DNA of 64,000 bases. Origin: Heliopora coerulea (taxonomy: Eukaryota > Cnidaria > Anthozoa > Scleralcyonacea > Helioporidae). This document shows positions 13,329 to 23,889 of this stretch, piece by piece; the stretch's first letter is position 1; each line of letters starts with the position of its first letter. The DNA lies in NCBI GenBank assembly GCA_030142905.1, contig JASJOG010000050.1, positions 657,001 through 721,000 on the forward strand, given 5' to 3'. The position numbers and the translations under genes are program-made. The notes beneath the pieces were generated by a model that was not told where the DNA came from, made no database searches, and saw nothing but the letters and a program-made list of their open reading frames with translations.

Positions 13329-16300
13329 CATAGTGAGCTTTTGTAAACCACTGGGTCTGATGATGACTCTGAAATATAGCCAAAATATTACTGTTTTCAA
13401 CTTGTCTGTTTCTTGATGATGACTCTGAAATATAGCCAAAATATTACTGTTTTCAACTTGTCTGTTTCTTGTTCTAATTTGAATGTCAAGTCACAAGATG
13501 ACATTTTTCGATCGCTCTAAAATTAAAGGAAATGATTTGAATCCGAGGGGATCGTTATGTGTTGGTTTAAGGTGCAGACTTCCTGTAAACGACTACCGAC
13601 CCGAATTACGTGACGAACCAGACACATAAATAAAGTGTGTCTGTATGAGAATGTTCCTCTTCATTCAATTTCGACGACGACTGCCGTTGAGGCCGTCGAA
13701 CGACAGTCCTAACGGTCCTTAACAAGGCTGGACATTCAACCTGGACATTCAACTTCATCAACATGGACTCTAAACTTTTGTGATTTTTTCCCTATATTTA
13801 AAAGCTTTATTACTGCCCAAAATTAAAATACTGAACAGACTAAAAATTGCACATAACTTTTTTTTGATCACAAAATTCTTATCTTTCCAGTTTTTCAATG
13901 GTTAATTGACTTTAAACGAGGAAAACTTTGGTATTTTAACTTTCAAACCAGGCATTTCGGATATTTCATATAACTCAGTATCTCAAAGACAACTTCGTGG
14001 CTATGTCACTTTTAATCTCCAAGTCAATTGCAAATGGGACGTGGATCATTCTGTAGAAGTTGGGTGGTCTCACTATATACAGTTTTTGAGATATTGAGCA
14101 GTTGCTTTCCGCCCTAACGTTTAACCCTCCTATCGCCACTGCGTAAACCACACATCATTGAACATTAATATGTTAGCTAGGCTAAAGGCATGGAGCAAAA
14201 CAGAATTTAAAACATTTGTGCGCGATACTTGGGTGGTCTTGTGCCAAATTCAGCAAAAAATATTTCACTTTCTTTTATCATTTGAGACTAATTGTGATGA
14301 AATCTGGTCCAATGAACGTGGTAAATGATTGCACTTATATCTTCAAATTCTGTGTAATATGATTTTACCTTCTGACTAACAATTTTGACTCAAAACTGCA
14401 ATTCCTGCTTTCGATTCCATTGGTATGACCGCCTAAGAAGAATTCGAGCGAGTTGATCGTTTGCATCAAAATAAAAAAATCGTATACGACAATCGTATGA
14501 AGTAATTGGTCAGCCTTGAGAAGGGTGAGCCTTGGTAATACATACTGACTCACAACAGGCTTTTTGAACTACAGTTTATCAATCGCCAGTAGAATTTACT
14601 TCCAAGCTGATGTTTTGTAATTTTACCCTTGCTAACGCTAGACAATTTCACTCTGGTTACCGCTGAACATTTAACTCATCAAAGGGAAACGTAATGACTA
14701 GGTTGGGGGTTACAGAATTATAGATAGCTATAAGTGTGCAGATTTTGGAACGCCTCACGTGATCAGCATCCGTCACCTTTTTGAGTGATAAAACTATATC
14801 AAGAACCTCTAAAGATGTTCTAAACTTCGATAAGCATTCACAAACGTTTTTACTTAATTTAGAACTTATTACTTACCTTGTAACTCACTTGCAGCTATTT
14901 CTTTTTAACCATGAAGTCTGATATTGTATATTGACATTTTAGCTCGTTATTGATTTGATGTGTAATATTCTCACACTGCAGCTCATTGAAGAAGAGAATA
15001 TTAGAGGAGTTGTAACATTAAATGAAGATTATGAAACAAGATATTTTATGCAATCCACAGAGGTAAAATTTAAATGTCTTTTTTGTCATCACTGACAAAT
15101 ATAGATGTGCTTGGTCATTACATTTTGGCTTTGTAGAAGGGTTGAATTCATTCTAAGGTGTGTTGGCCCAAGGTTCTAGGAACTTCGTGAAACTGGATAA
15201 GTGTTGACCTCGCACCAATTTCCCATCTCTTGTTAGTGATAAGAATAGGCACGATAGTGATTTTATTTCGTTAAAGGGATTGTCTTTTCTGCGTGGCTAA
15301 ATTAATTTAATGACCGAGGACAATATGCCGTCAGGCAGTACGAGCGATTAATAATTAGAACTGTTTAATAACAGCAAAAACCTGGTTAGTATCAATCCAT
15401 CTGACCCTAAGTTCCAACCTTAATCCCCTCCAATTTTAGTTTGCTATTCCATACTTCCCTGCATCGATTTATTCATACATCCGTCTCTCAGTTTATCTTG
15501 TTCACCCGTTAATTACGTATAATAAAATACTATATGGTAATACTGCTGGGGATCGTTTTGCAGAGTTAATATTTATTCCAACCGTTCCCTTTTAGGAGTT
15601 AAATGCGTTGGGGATTAAACATTTGCGTCTTGCCACTCCAGATTTTAATAATGCTCCAAATCTTGAAATACTTCAAGAAGGAGTTGATTTCATCAAAGAC
15701 TTCAAGGACTCGGATGCCAGTGTGTATGTTCACTGTAAAGCAGGTAGAGGACGAAGCGCAACTTTAGTGGCCTGTTATTTGATGAAGGTTTGTGTTTCGC
15801 ATGAAAAAAGTTTATTGCATGTTGTATTGACATTAGCACTTGTGGTTAGTCGTGAAGGCCAAGTCATAGTTCAATGTCGCTCACTGAATCTAAAGACACA
15901 GTCGCTGCAACAAATCAAGCTTTGTGATAACTAACGATTATTGGTGTTACCTTTTCCGGCTGTCGATTGACTTCTTTTCGCACTGTGTTACCTTGAAATT
16001 GCACTACTCTCAACCAGTCACAATTGAAAAATTTTTTTCACGGATATTATTTTTATATTAAATAAATTGTTATAAAAAAGATAGCCATTTTAGCTCCTTT
16101 AAATACTTAAAATTGTGGTTTCCCTGATAAGTACCATCATAACTAAATTCATTGACTTTGTTATCAAGTTATTCATTTATTCATCCATTCGTTCCTTCGT
16201 TAGTTCACTCATTCATTTGTTCATTAATTCGTTTGTTCCCTCATTCGTCTATTGGTGCATTCGTTTATTGCCTTACTCACCCGTGTTTACTCATTTATTG

Positions 16301-17395
16301 ATAAAGTCATTCATTCTCACCCCAACCGTTCTTTTGTTTTTTGTTTGTTATTTTTTTTTGATGGGGGTGGGGGTGGGGTGTCGTTTTTTTTTTTCAATTT
16401 TAAGTAATGTAACACTTTTTTTTCAAGTGAGACACTTTCGTGACAAGTCGTAGTGATTCGACCGTATGTCTTGGACCACCCGGAGGGATTGACGGGGAGT
16501 CTTAACTGCCACATTATTCAATACAGTTAAAAAATGTTACTGAAATATAAAAGACCTCTCTTTAGCTTTCTTGGGTGGTATCAGGAAGGCGAGAAAGCAC
16601 TTTTTATAGAGTTATTGTATGTATTTATATACATTTGTATATAACTTTTTCGGCAAGATCAGCCTTCCAGTTTTTTACTCTGGGCAATATTAGGTCATGT
16701 TACCCTTGCTAATGCTAGACGATTTTACTCGTCAAGGGGAGACATCCTGTCGGGGAAAAATTAAACGTTTTCGAGTCGTGAATTAAAACGCTGTTGTACT
16801 GCATTCGGAGTAAAGTAATTCTTCAGCGTTTTACTGTATAATTCTCGCTTGACTGAAATTTCGAAGAATTACCAGTTACCACATTACTCCATGTACATTG
16901 AAATTGGTAAAGGCTGATGTGGCCGAAAACATGTTGTTTGTTATTGCAACTATGTTCGACCGTCACAAAATGTTCCAAGTTGGGTTTGGTAATGCAAATC
17001 CACTTCCTGTATCCAGCAGTAGTTGGAATGACAGCATTAATTGTGTTTGAATTAGTTGTGTCTGATGGTGGCGTATAGCGTCTAACTTGACGATCATATG
17101 TCCACGGTCGACCCGCGTAGTAATTTGTTATGAAAACAATAATCATATTTTCTGGATAACCTGTTAACTAAATGGGGGAAAAAGTTCTTAAAACGTTCTA
17201 ATCGAGTAAGTGTCGCCTGCCTTTTTTTTATTTATCTAATTTTTTTTCTCATTTTAGATATCCCAGATGACTCCTGAAGAAGCAATAAATGTTTTAAAAG
17301 AAAAACGGCGGCAAACTCTTTTAGGCTCAAATCAAGTGAAAGCCATCAATGACTACTATCAAGATATACAAACCAGTAATCCGAGTAATGCATGA
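7244..17395 (+). CDS. PTPMT1: PTPMT1, mitochondrial phosphatidylglycerophosphatase / dual-specificity phosphatase (4 exons)
   Basis: Exons 7244-7450, 14982-15062, 15596-15787 and 17258-17395 join in phase 0, each with GT/AG borders, to encode 205 residues, close to the roughly 200 of animal PTPMT1. The enzyme removes the 5'-phosphate of phosphatidylglycerophosphate in the cardiolipin pathway at the inner mitochondrial membrane (family knowledge). Seen in the sequence: a hydrophobic basic N-terminus with [17 protein letters not shown] suited to mitochondrial targeting; the family signature [33 protein letters not shown]; a candidate general-acid Asp112 in RLATPDF; and the CX5R loop HCKAGRGRS with nucleophile Cys143 and Arg149. 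No damage seen. Intron 1 is 7.5 kb and holds a 1.5 kb palindrome; introns 2 and 3 are 0.5 and 1.5 kb. Confidence 0.96.
7451..9360. other. PTPMT1 intron 1, first part
   Basis: AT-rich intron sequence. No additional exon or recognisable mobile element seen. Confidence 0.5.
9370..9460 (+). repeat. Degenerate interstitial telomere-like TTAGGG/TTAGGA array
   Basis: About 14 units of GGATTA, GGGTTA and variants such as TTAGGATTAGGATTAGGG in one orientation. TTAGGG is the usual animal telomere unit. Degeneracy indicates an old interstitial array or a G-rich satellite. It lies inside PTPMT1 intron 1. Confidence 0.8.
9461..11479. other. PTPMT1 intron 1, middle part
   Basis: No exon found. Contains a CTTTTC/TTTCATTT-rich patch at about 9945-10010. 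Confidence 0.45.
11520..11845 (+). repeat. tRNA-like repeat, family B, copy 1
   Basis: A tRNA-like core at 11709-11785 has a D-arm/A box (TAGCTCAACAGGTAGAGC), a B-box-like GCGAGTTCAAATCCCGC and matching ends (GACTCG and CGAGTC). A conserved tail of about 60 bp (TTTTTCAGTTGACTTCAGCA then GGTTAATTGTGAAGTTTCGT) occurs both before and after it, preceded at 11521 by a 3' tRNA stub. The interior carries CCTGAGGATGATTCTGAA and later GAAAC, a hammerhead-like pattern. The same family occurs at 31548 and 60466. Confidence 0.75.
12822..13000 (+). repeat. tRNA-derived SINE, family A, copy 2
   Basis: Head with A box GGTAGCTCAATGGTTAGAGC and B box GGTTCGATCCCCG, flanked by the family-specific 5' segment GTGGCTTCCGCTTAGG and tail GAAGATCGTTCATCTACC. 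Its insertion is bounded precisely by comparison with the empty left arm of the surrounding palindrome, so it was inserted after the palindrome formed. Confidence 0.85.
13288..13328. repeat. (TA)n microsatellite in right arm
   Basis: Pure TA run of about 40 bases; the left arm has a shorter run at 12131-12160. Confidence 0.9.
13516..14981. other. PTPMT1 intron 1, last part
   Basis: No repeat family recognised. The intron ends in TCACACTGCAG at 14981. Confidence 0.5.
14982..15062 (+). CDS. PTPMT1: PTPMT1 exon 2
   Basis: Encodes 27 residues including [15 protein letters not shown]. Acceptor CTGCAG and donor GTAAAA; phase 0 on both sides. Too short to be found by length alone; recognised by family similarity. 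Confidence 0.93.
15063..15595. other. PTPMT1 intron 2
   Basis: 533 bp intron ending in a TTTTAG acceptor. Nothing else recognised. Confidence 0.85.
15596..15787 (+). CDS. PTPMT1: PTPMT1 exon 3 (catalytic)
   Basis: Encodes 64 residues with candidate general-acid Asp112 (ATPDF) and the phosphatase loop HCKAGRGRS (Cys143, Arg149). The frame remains open past the donor GTTTGT, but the family continues in exon 4. Confidence 0.95.
15788..17257. other. PTPMT1 intron 3
   Basis: Contains a degenerate ATTC/TTCATTCGTT tract (about 16160-16320) and poly-T/G runs at 16340-16430. No exon seen. Confidence 0.75.
17258..17395 (+). CDS. PTPMT1: PTPMT1 exon 4 and stop
   Basis: After a long polypyrimidine acceptor it encodes [18 protein letters not shown] and the C-terminal helix region, ending at TGA 17393-17395. 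It matches the C-terminal block of the family (xPEEAIxxLKxKRxxxxL). Confidence 0.93.
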   Translation: MSQMTPEEAINVLKEKRRQTLLGSNQVKAINDYYQDIQTSNPSNA

Positions 17396-18609
17396 GGTAT
17401 CTTTTTAGTGGTTTAAAAACATAATTTACAGTGGATTTTTAATTCATTCGACTAATACTAAAAAGAAATTTCCCTGTTATGGGTTCACACTGGAAAATAT
17501 CATGCCAGTCTGAACGATAACGGAAGTGTAAGACGCCAGTGACTAGACACGAAGCTGACCAGTACATATAGATGCTAGACTTTATTAGATATTGTTGTGA
17601 GAACCATGAAGCTTTGAGAGACCCTAGGCGTCAGGGTACAGTCTGACCTTGGGAACTCTGGTTCCTAGTTCGCTGAAATGAAGTTTCTTCCACATTTGAG
17701 CAAAGTGCAAATGTTTTAATTTACCTAAATATCTGTATTGCACAAATTTTGTGATTAGCATTGAAATAACAGCAGGGGTGGCGCCAGAGGGGAGAAGAGG
17801 GGACTACAGCTGGCCGTCGGGAAACCTTAGCCTCCTTGTTGGAAAAAATTCACAAATTGTCCGGGAATTTTTGCTTATAATAACATGTTAATATAGTATG
17901 CAAACTATAAGCACTTGTTATTGATTTAGCTAAGAAAGATAACAGACTCTTGTCTTCATGTCAAATCTAAAAGTAGATTGTTTCTAGTAAGTTGTCGCGA
18001 TTACTCTTGCGAAAAATAATACGATGCTTTCGACCTTCAAATAAGAATATTATAAAGTGGGCGTGGTCCTAGCCCTTCTGGTTCAGCCTCCCTGTCGACG
18101 CTAGCCCCTGCATCGGGGAATAACAGTGGGTGATTCACGACAAGTAGTACTCGTACAAAATGGATGAGAAAATTTACAAACAATTTCGTAAAACAATCAA
18201 AAGAAACACTTAAAAAAACAATTCGTAATATTTTTTGCTCAAAAGTCAACTCGTAATATTTTTTGGTCAAACGTTTTCGCTCTATTGCAAGCACTTCAGG
18301 TGTGTACAGAATGTAAAGAGAGGCTTTGTTACTTAGCCGATAATTACGTGAATATTCTATCTAAAAGTCAGTTCTTATGCTAATCTAAGTGTTGTTGTAA
18401 TTTGTACTGTAGTTTCACTTACCATGTATGTTAGAGATAGATGGATGTGAGTTTAAATGTGGTTGTGTGTAAGTGTGTATGTACTATGTATGTATAACTG
18501 CAAACTCCAACCTCCATCCAACCAAGTTTCAAAATATCAGTAGACTGACCATCTGTCTACTTTTAGAATCGAACTAACTACTGGTTATTGAATCATTTTC
18601 GTCTGTTTT
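17396..18609. other. PTPMT1 3' flank
   Basis: Probably includes the 3' untranslated region. A short duplicated segment (CTCGTAATATTTTTTG type) appears near 18222-18264. No other gene recognised. Confidence 0.4.
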
Positions 18610-18746
18610 ATCATTAATTACAACCACCATATACATGTACTTTATTCCTTCGTGCCCAGCTTCAAAAAAAATGAGCACGCAAATGCTTACCTGAAACGTA
18701 TTCTCGCAAGGGAATAAAGGATACGGTGATTGTGATTATTAATGAT
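18610..18746. mobile_element. 137 bp MITE-like inverted-repeat element
   Basis: Imperfect terminal inverted repeats of about 36 bases: ATCATTAATTACAACCACC at the left, and its counterpart GTGATTGTGATTATTAATGAT at the right; inner segments CTTTATTCC and GGAATAAAG pair exactly. No coding capacity. Confidence 0.65.
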
Positions 18747-18799
18747 TCAACAAAGAGAAAGGGCTTTAGGACGTATAATTTAAAACCACTTATAGTTTA

Positions 18800-19100
18800 A
18801 TTTAGTTCAAAAAAACACCAACATGCTGTATACTGTACTTCTAGATCTTGACGATGTATGTCTATCTGTTTTTAAAACAACTTTATTACGTTTCGGGGAT
18901 AAGACCCCTTCTTGAAGAAGTCAAATTTTGCGAGATATGAAAGCGATCTATTAAACTAAACATATTACATATGTTTCGAGGGCTGGGCACTTCTTTACAT
19001 TAATATCCGAACATATCTATAACATACCTGAAGAAGGAGCTGCTCTCGGAAAACTACGTAATAAGTGTAGTTTAATAAAGCTTTATTTTATTTTTTCCTG
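18800..19100. repeat. Penelope-type end sequences with hammerhead-like motifs, both orientations
   Basis: On the minus strand 18920-18880 reads TTGAAGAAGGGGTCTTATCC then CCGAAACGTAATAAAG. On the plus strand 19028-19075 reads CCTGAAGAAGGAGCTGCTCT then CGGAAAAC and TAATAAAG. Both resemble the CUGANGA-stem-GAAA layout next to TAATAAAG ends, as at the Penelope 3' end at 23265-23310. The cores are imperfect. Assignment is inference. Confidence 0.45.
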
Positions 19101-19260
19101 GATACATGATATAACTCTGTGGAGAAACGACTTATGATTATTATCTTATGAATATAATACGACCCTTTTGACTACTTAAGAGTTCGATTTATTTGAATTT
19201 AAAAACTTATAATATACCTACATGCTTTTTCCGGTTGAAAACCTTTTTGTAAACGGATGA

Positions 19261-19527
19261 ATTTATATGTACACCTGGATGTAGTGTACATGTACATGTA
19301 CAAGTATACTTACACATAAATGGAAATTGTAAATGTATATGTAAAGGAATTTGTAGATACAGATATATGTGTATATGCATGTTTATGTGTTTGTACATGT
19401 ATATGCATACGTAAATTTATATTAGCATGTATATGTACATGTACATGTACAAGTAGATGTGTAAGTATATGTACGTGCATATGTATGTGTGTATGTGTAT
19501 CTGTTGTATGTGCATGTACATGTGTAA

Positions 19528-19560
<33 letters not shown>
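19261..19560. repeat. GTACAT / TG / TA microsatellite region
   Basis: GTACATGTACATGTACAAGT-type repeats, then a (TG)n run and (TA)n just before the hairpin-bearing repeat. The Cys/Val-rich frame read through it is an artefact. Confidence 0.85.
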
Positions 19561-19563
<3 letters not shown>

Positions 19564-19850
19564 TTAAGAACCGAGCAGGAGTGCTTTATCGGGATTTAAA
19601 ACACGAAGCGATAGCCGAGTGTTTTAGACCCTATAAAGCACGTACTGCGAGTTTTTTAAATGTCTTATGAAATTCACCACCTAATACGCAAATTCGCGAA
19701 GAAAGCTTGGAAATTTATCTTTCGTAAGCCGAAAAAATTGAACTTCTTTGTATATAAAGGCACATGTATCTTTATCACATATATAGATCCGACATGGTTA
19801 TGATTTTCTTTTGTATTTTCCTCATGAATTTTTAATGAATTTTATAAATA
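19561..19850 (+). repeat. 290 bp hairpin-bearing repeat, copy 1
   Basis: Starts TATTTAAGAACCGAGCAGG and ends near GAATTTTATAAATATA. An internal palindrome pairs GTGCTTTATCGGG with CCCTATAAAGCAC around AAAACAC and GTGTTTT. Copies on the minus strand occur at 31241-31530 and 31977-32262. Each copy is bordered by TA-rich microsatellite, suggesting target preference or an intrinsic TA edge. No coding potential. Confidence 0.8.
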
Positions 19851-20178
19851 TATATATATATATATAAAATAAAGTTTTTCGTAAGAAGTTTTTTGATTGA
19901 GCTATATATATATATTTGGACATTCGAATGGAAGAAGAACTTTGACAAGAAGTAAAGAGGAAGAAGGATAAATTAATGGGGGTAATAGTCAGAGAGGCAT
20001 TAACTGTTTTAAAGTTAAGGGAGGAGGTTTTGCAAGTGAAAACGTAGTTAATTTATCAAATCGTGCTCTGTCTAATAATGAAATTAAGGTTCCATCTTAG
20101 GGGTTAAATTTTTGTCCAACTCCTATAGAAATTAATAGATTTACGTTAACTAAGGATATTTCGGAGTTTGACAGAAAA

Positions 20179-20568
20179 ATGAAATGCAAGGCGTATTTTA
20201 GTGGGATGAGTGTTACAGAACACAATGATTTGGATAAACAAATTCGTTTTAAACGAAAGTTAACATGTAGTCCAAATAGGGTGGGCCCAGCAGTGGAATT
20301 ACATTTAAATAATTTAAAGTCTAGGATAATGGTGATTGAAGAAAGAGGAAGTAATTATAGAAATTTGGATAAAGATGAAGGACAAGCACTTAAAAATCTG
20401 AAGGGGTGTAAGGATATTGTCATCAAGAATGCGGATAAAGTATCAGCGGTCGTAGTTTGGGGAATTGAACAATGTCAGAAGGAAGCTTATAAACAACTTG
20501 AGGAAAGTTTAATTTATGAAAAAATTCATGTAGATCCATTGGAATGTATATGTGAAGCAGCAGATTGA
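20179..20568 (+). pseudogene. Penelope-like RT, N-terminal fragment
   Basis: 129 residues, intact within this block. NADKVSAVVVWG corresponds to the conserved Penelope PADKGGAVVVW motif. The upstream continuation (frame open from 20047) contains one stop before GLNFCPTP. Confidence 0.75.
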
Positions 20569-20639
20569 AAACTTGTCAGTATAAAGAGGAAAGGTGGTAT
20601 TTCGGATGAAAATTGTAAGTATTTAAGTGGTGGGGGAAA

Positions 20640-21115
20640 TAATTAGATCGGTTGTATTTGTTTCCTAAGATCCACAAAAGATTAGTGGATGTACCAGGTA
20701 GACCAGTGGTTTCAAATTATGTTACCCCTACTGAGAAAATATGAAAATTTGTCGATTTTTACCTCCAACCTATAATAGAGACTTTACCCTACGTTATCAA
20801 AGATACGAAAGACTTTTTGTGCAGGCTTAAGGATTTGGGTGATATCCCAGATAACGCGATAGTATATTCTATGGATATTGTTGGTTTACATCCACATATT
20901 CCTCATGAGGAGGGATTGAATAGTATGAAGAGACTTAGAGAAGTTTATTGGGAATTATGACGATGTTGGTATGAGTATTGAAGCAAAGGATTTAGTGGAT
21001 TTGGCTGAGTTTATTCTGAAGAATAATTATTTTGAATTAGAGAGCATCTATGGAGATGCAATAGGTAGAAAGTTTGCTCCTTCTTTCGCAAACTTGTTTA
21101 TGTTGCATGAAACTG
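20640..21115 (+). pseudogene. Penelope-like RT palm fragment
   Basis: Contains PKIHKR, GRPVVSN, the motif A aspartate in YSMDIVGLHPHIPHE and motif B AIGRKFAPSFANLF. A stop follows TPTEKI and a frame change occurs at about 20957. It is cut off by the inserted LINE tail before the catalytic DD box. Confidence 0.75.
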
Positions 21116-21690
21116 CAACGGATCTAAAACTTTGCTGCCCGAATCATAATATACACCTACAAATAGGATCATGTAACACCCGTCCTGCAAGAATTAAAAT
21201 GGTTACCGGTTGATCGGAACTTCGTTTATGGAGACACTATACAGATCTACAAATGCATGAATGGTTTATCTCCATCGTATCTAAGCGATCAATTCTACCA
21301 TCGTGCAAGTGTCCATCATCATTCGACCAAGAATATAAATGACTTGGTCATTCCAAAGTTCCAAACGAGTATAGGTCAAAGGTCATTTCATTACCGCGCT
21401 GTTAAACTGTGGAACTCCTTGGATAGATCGATCAAATTACTTAAAGGTATTAAGAAATTCAAATTAGTGCTTAAAAACTATTATTGAACTAATTAATGCC
21501 TATTTTATACTTATTGCATGCAACAATGTAATACTAGTAATAACTTGATATTTTGAATTTTTAAACCATACACCGGTAATATTTTACATTTAATACTTTT
21601 AACTTTAAATCATGTAAATACATGCTGAAAAGCCCTAACGGGAGCATGAATATTAATTAATTAATAAATAATAATAATAATAATAAAAGC
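21116..21690 (+). mobile_element. 3' end of a CR1/L2-like or jockey-like LINE inserted in the Penelope element
   Basis: The frame ELKWLPVDRNF then CMNGLSPSYLSDQFYHRAS and RSFHYRAVKLWNSLD is the extreme C-terminus typical of apurinic-endonuclease LINE ORF2 proteins; stop at 21485-21487. A 3' untranslated region and a short (AAT)n tail at 21664-21690 follow. 5'-truncated, as usual for target-primed insertion. Confidence 0.75.
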
Positions 21691-22105
21691 ATCGATATAT
21701 GCGCATATATAATATATACGGATATACGCATCGGGGAGTACGTTCAGGGATTTTAAAGGGCTGTACATCCCTTACTCCTTCCTGACTGGATAAGTTGGGC
21801 GAGTAAGGGCTGGCCCTGTGGGTGTTTCTTAAAATCCATTTTAATGGTGAAATTTCCATTCCCTACACGATCCCTGAAATGTGCAATGTCTGTCGCGGCC
21901 TTACCTGGCGGGATGCTGGGAGCCCGTAGCAGGCTAAGACCACTTCCGCTGCCCTTAATCGAGTGGTGTGCGAGTCGTAATAATAAGAAGAAGAATAACA
22001 ATAACAACAATAATAATAATAACAATAATAATAAGACCCCTTCCACTGTCCTTAGTTGGGTGGTGTGCGAGTTGTAATAACAATAATAATAATAACAATA
22101 ATAAT
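21691..22105 (+). repeat. LINE/SINE tail with (TAA)n ends
   Basis: Contains TACCTGGCGGGATGCTGGGA, then CCCTTAATCGAGTGGTGTGC and an AAT/AAC-rich tail. A second partial tail follows (TCCTTAGTTGGGTGGTGTGC) with another AAT-rich run. A close relative of the tail is at 52620-52760. Confidence 0.7.
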
Positions 22106-22780
22106 GTACAAGTTAGAAAGTAAAATGTTAAGTGAATATCATCTGATATGGTTACATGGACAGGAAAGACTTACGGAATTTTTCACGTATGTAAATTTTT
22201 ATCATCCGACCATAAAATTTACATGGAAGTGGTCAAACAAAAAGCTTCCTTTTTTGGATGTTATGGTTAGGCTTAAAAATAATAAACTTAGTACCGATAT
22301 TTACTCTAAACCTACGGACACACATCAATATTTGAACTATACATCATGTCATCCGAGCCATGTAAAAAGAGGAATTCCTTACGGACAAGCACTTAAACTT
22401 GGGTGAAGTTGTGAAACGGATAAATTGTTTGATGAACGACTTAAGGGGATAAAAGGGGATTTTATTAAACGGGGATATAAAGGAACGTTTTTGGATTCTC
22501 AATTTGAGAAGGCCAAAGAGAAAAGTAGGGATAGTCTTCTTAGTCGAGATGTAAAATCCGGAAATTTAAAGAGGAATAAGATTCCTCTAATTTTAAATTT
22601 TCATCCAGCGTTGTCGGGGGTGAGGAGTATTATTGATTCTCTTTGGCCGATATTACATGCATCAGAGGACATGAAAAAGGTGTTTGGGGAAAGACCTATG
22701 GTTAACTATTGAAGGCCGAGAAACCTTAAAGATGAGTTAGTGAGAGCTAACTTAAAGGAGAAAGTAATGAAAATACGGGG

Positions 22781-23161
22781 ATGAAGAGGTGTGGAAAGAG
22801 AAGATGCCAAATTTGTAACTATGTTGAGGAAAGATGTACATTTGACGAAACGAGACGTACTTACCACATAAATTTTTCGTTTGGTTGTGATTCGGTAGTG
22901 GTTGTTTACCTGATAAGGTGTAGGAAATGTCGAAAGATTTATGTAGGGAGTACTATAACGTTATTCCGAAAGAGATTTAGCAATCACAAGAATAGTTTGA
23001 ATAGATTTAATAAGAGGCAAAGGGGAATTGCGGGTAAGCATTTGTATGCACATTTTTGTGAACCGAAACATAAATGTTTGGAAGAAATACATATCAAAAT
23101 AATTGATAAGGCAGATGGAAATAATCCTACTGAGAGGGAAGGGTTTTGGGCGTACAAATGA
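22781..23161 (+). pseudogene. GIY-YIG endonuclease domain of the Penelope-like element
   Basis: 126-residue uninterrupted frame. A Cys cluster (CGKRRCQIC) precedes VVVVYLIRCRKCRKIYVGST, the GIY-YIG core in its Penelope form. It is followed by FRKRFSNHK (catalytic Arg region) and NPTEREGFWAYK (metal-binding Glu). The domain nicks the target for RT priming (family knowledge). It is intact on its own but the upstream frame is broken. Confidence 0.85.
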
Positions 23162-23399
23162 AATTCAATCATTCCTCGGGGACTTAATATAAGAGTTTTT
23201 ATGTAAATGTAATTTTAATGGAACTTTTAGGTACAAATAGACCCTGTCAGCAGTTTGTGAACTCAAATCTTGATCAAGGAACTTGCCCCGAAACGTTAAT
23301 TTTAATAAAGATTATTAGAGTTTGATATGTGATTTTTTTTATATTACTGTTTTTAAACTTTAGGTGGTGGAGGATTCTGGAGTATCTTGGAGTATATAT

Positions 23400-23490
23400 G
23401 TATACATATACGTTTGGAGTATATATATATTATATATTACATATTACATATTATATATTTTATATATTATACATGTATACATACATATAT
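23400..23490. repeat. TA-rich low-complexity tract
   Basis: TATAT/ATACAT-type microsatellite following the Penelope 3' end. Confidence 0.8.
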
Positions 23491-23889
23491 ATGCATATAC
23501 TTTTTATTGTGACTCATCAGACTATTTACCGTCTTAATGTGTTTGTGACGTCATTAATATGGTTTTATTAAATTTAACTAATAGTGATTATTGTTTTAAG
23601 TTGAATTCAAAGCAGGTTTAAACTTCGTAATCAAAAAATTCTTCCTTTGCTTTGTGTGTATTGTCGTCCTTTGTAGTAATTTTATAGAAAGAGAAAACAG
23701 CAAATTTTATTTCTTTGTTTCTTGCGGATTGCGCAGTCCATTGCAGTCCATATCATGTTTCATTTTGAAATGATAATTTGATGACTTAAAATTAAACGAG
23801 TTCCCAACTCTATTAGTTGCTCGCTTGTAACGCATCTTGTACGATCACATATTGGCGCGATATCTTCTGTTTTGTTGGTAAATTTTGAT

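Larger units (their letters stand above)
12007..13515. mobile_element. Palindromic (head-to-head) pair of truncated Penelope-like elements
   Basis: The left arm (12007-12632) and right arm (12653-13515) are reverse complements with a few per cent divergence; the centre is about 12633-12652. The right arm begins with a reading frame [18 protein letters not shown] followed by [12 protein letters not shown], the YIG half of the GIY-YIG endonuclease of Penelope-like elements. It then runs into untranslated sequence with a TA microsatellite and the hammerhead-like motif CTGATGATGACTC...GAAA. The left arm has the same parts on the minus strand. The right arm is interrupted by a SINE (12822-13000) absent from the left arm. 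A 54 bp segment with the motif is tandemly duplicated at about 13360-13467. The pair lies in PTPMT1 intron 1. Confidence 0.82.
19925..23310 (+). mobile_element. Penelope-like retroelement with GIY-YIG endonuclease, decayed and interrupted
   Basis: Blocks in order: 20047-20160, a Penelope N-terminal pattern (GLNFCPTP after a stop); 20179-20568, 129 residues including IVIKNADKVSAVVVWG; 20640-20950, RT motifs FPKIHKR, GRPVVSNYV and VYSMDIVGLHPHIPHEEG; 20971-21115, AIGRKFAPSFANLFM; LINE-derived insertion about 21116-22105; 22106-22406, HGQERLTEFFTYVNFYHPTI and KLPFLDVMVRLKNNKL; 22425-22712; then the endonuclease at 22781-23161. The RT catalytic Y-x-DD box is missing: where it should precede LIWLHGQE the sequence reads MLSEYH. 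At least five stops interrupt it. The 3' end (23265-23310) has CCCCGAAACG then TAATAAAG-like sequence. Confidence 0.88.

Noticed and set aside
19320..19670. 116-residue Cys/Val/Ile-rich frame
   Set aside because: It runs through GTAT/TG/TA microsatellite into the hairpin-bearing repeat; no protein pattern.
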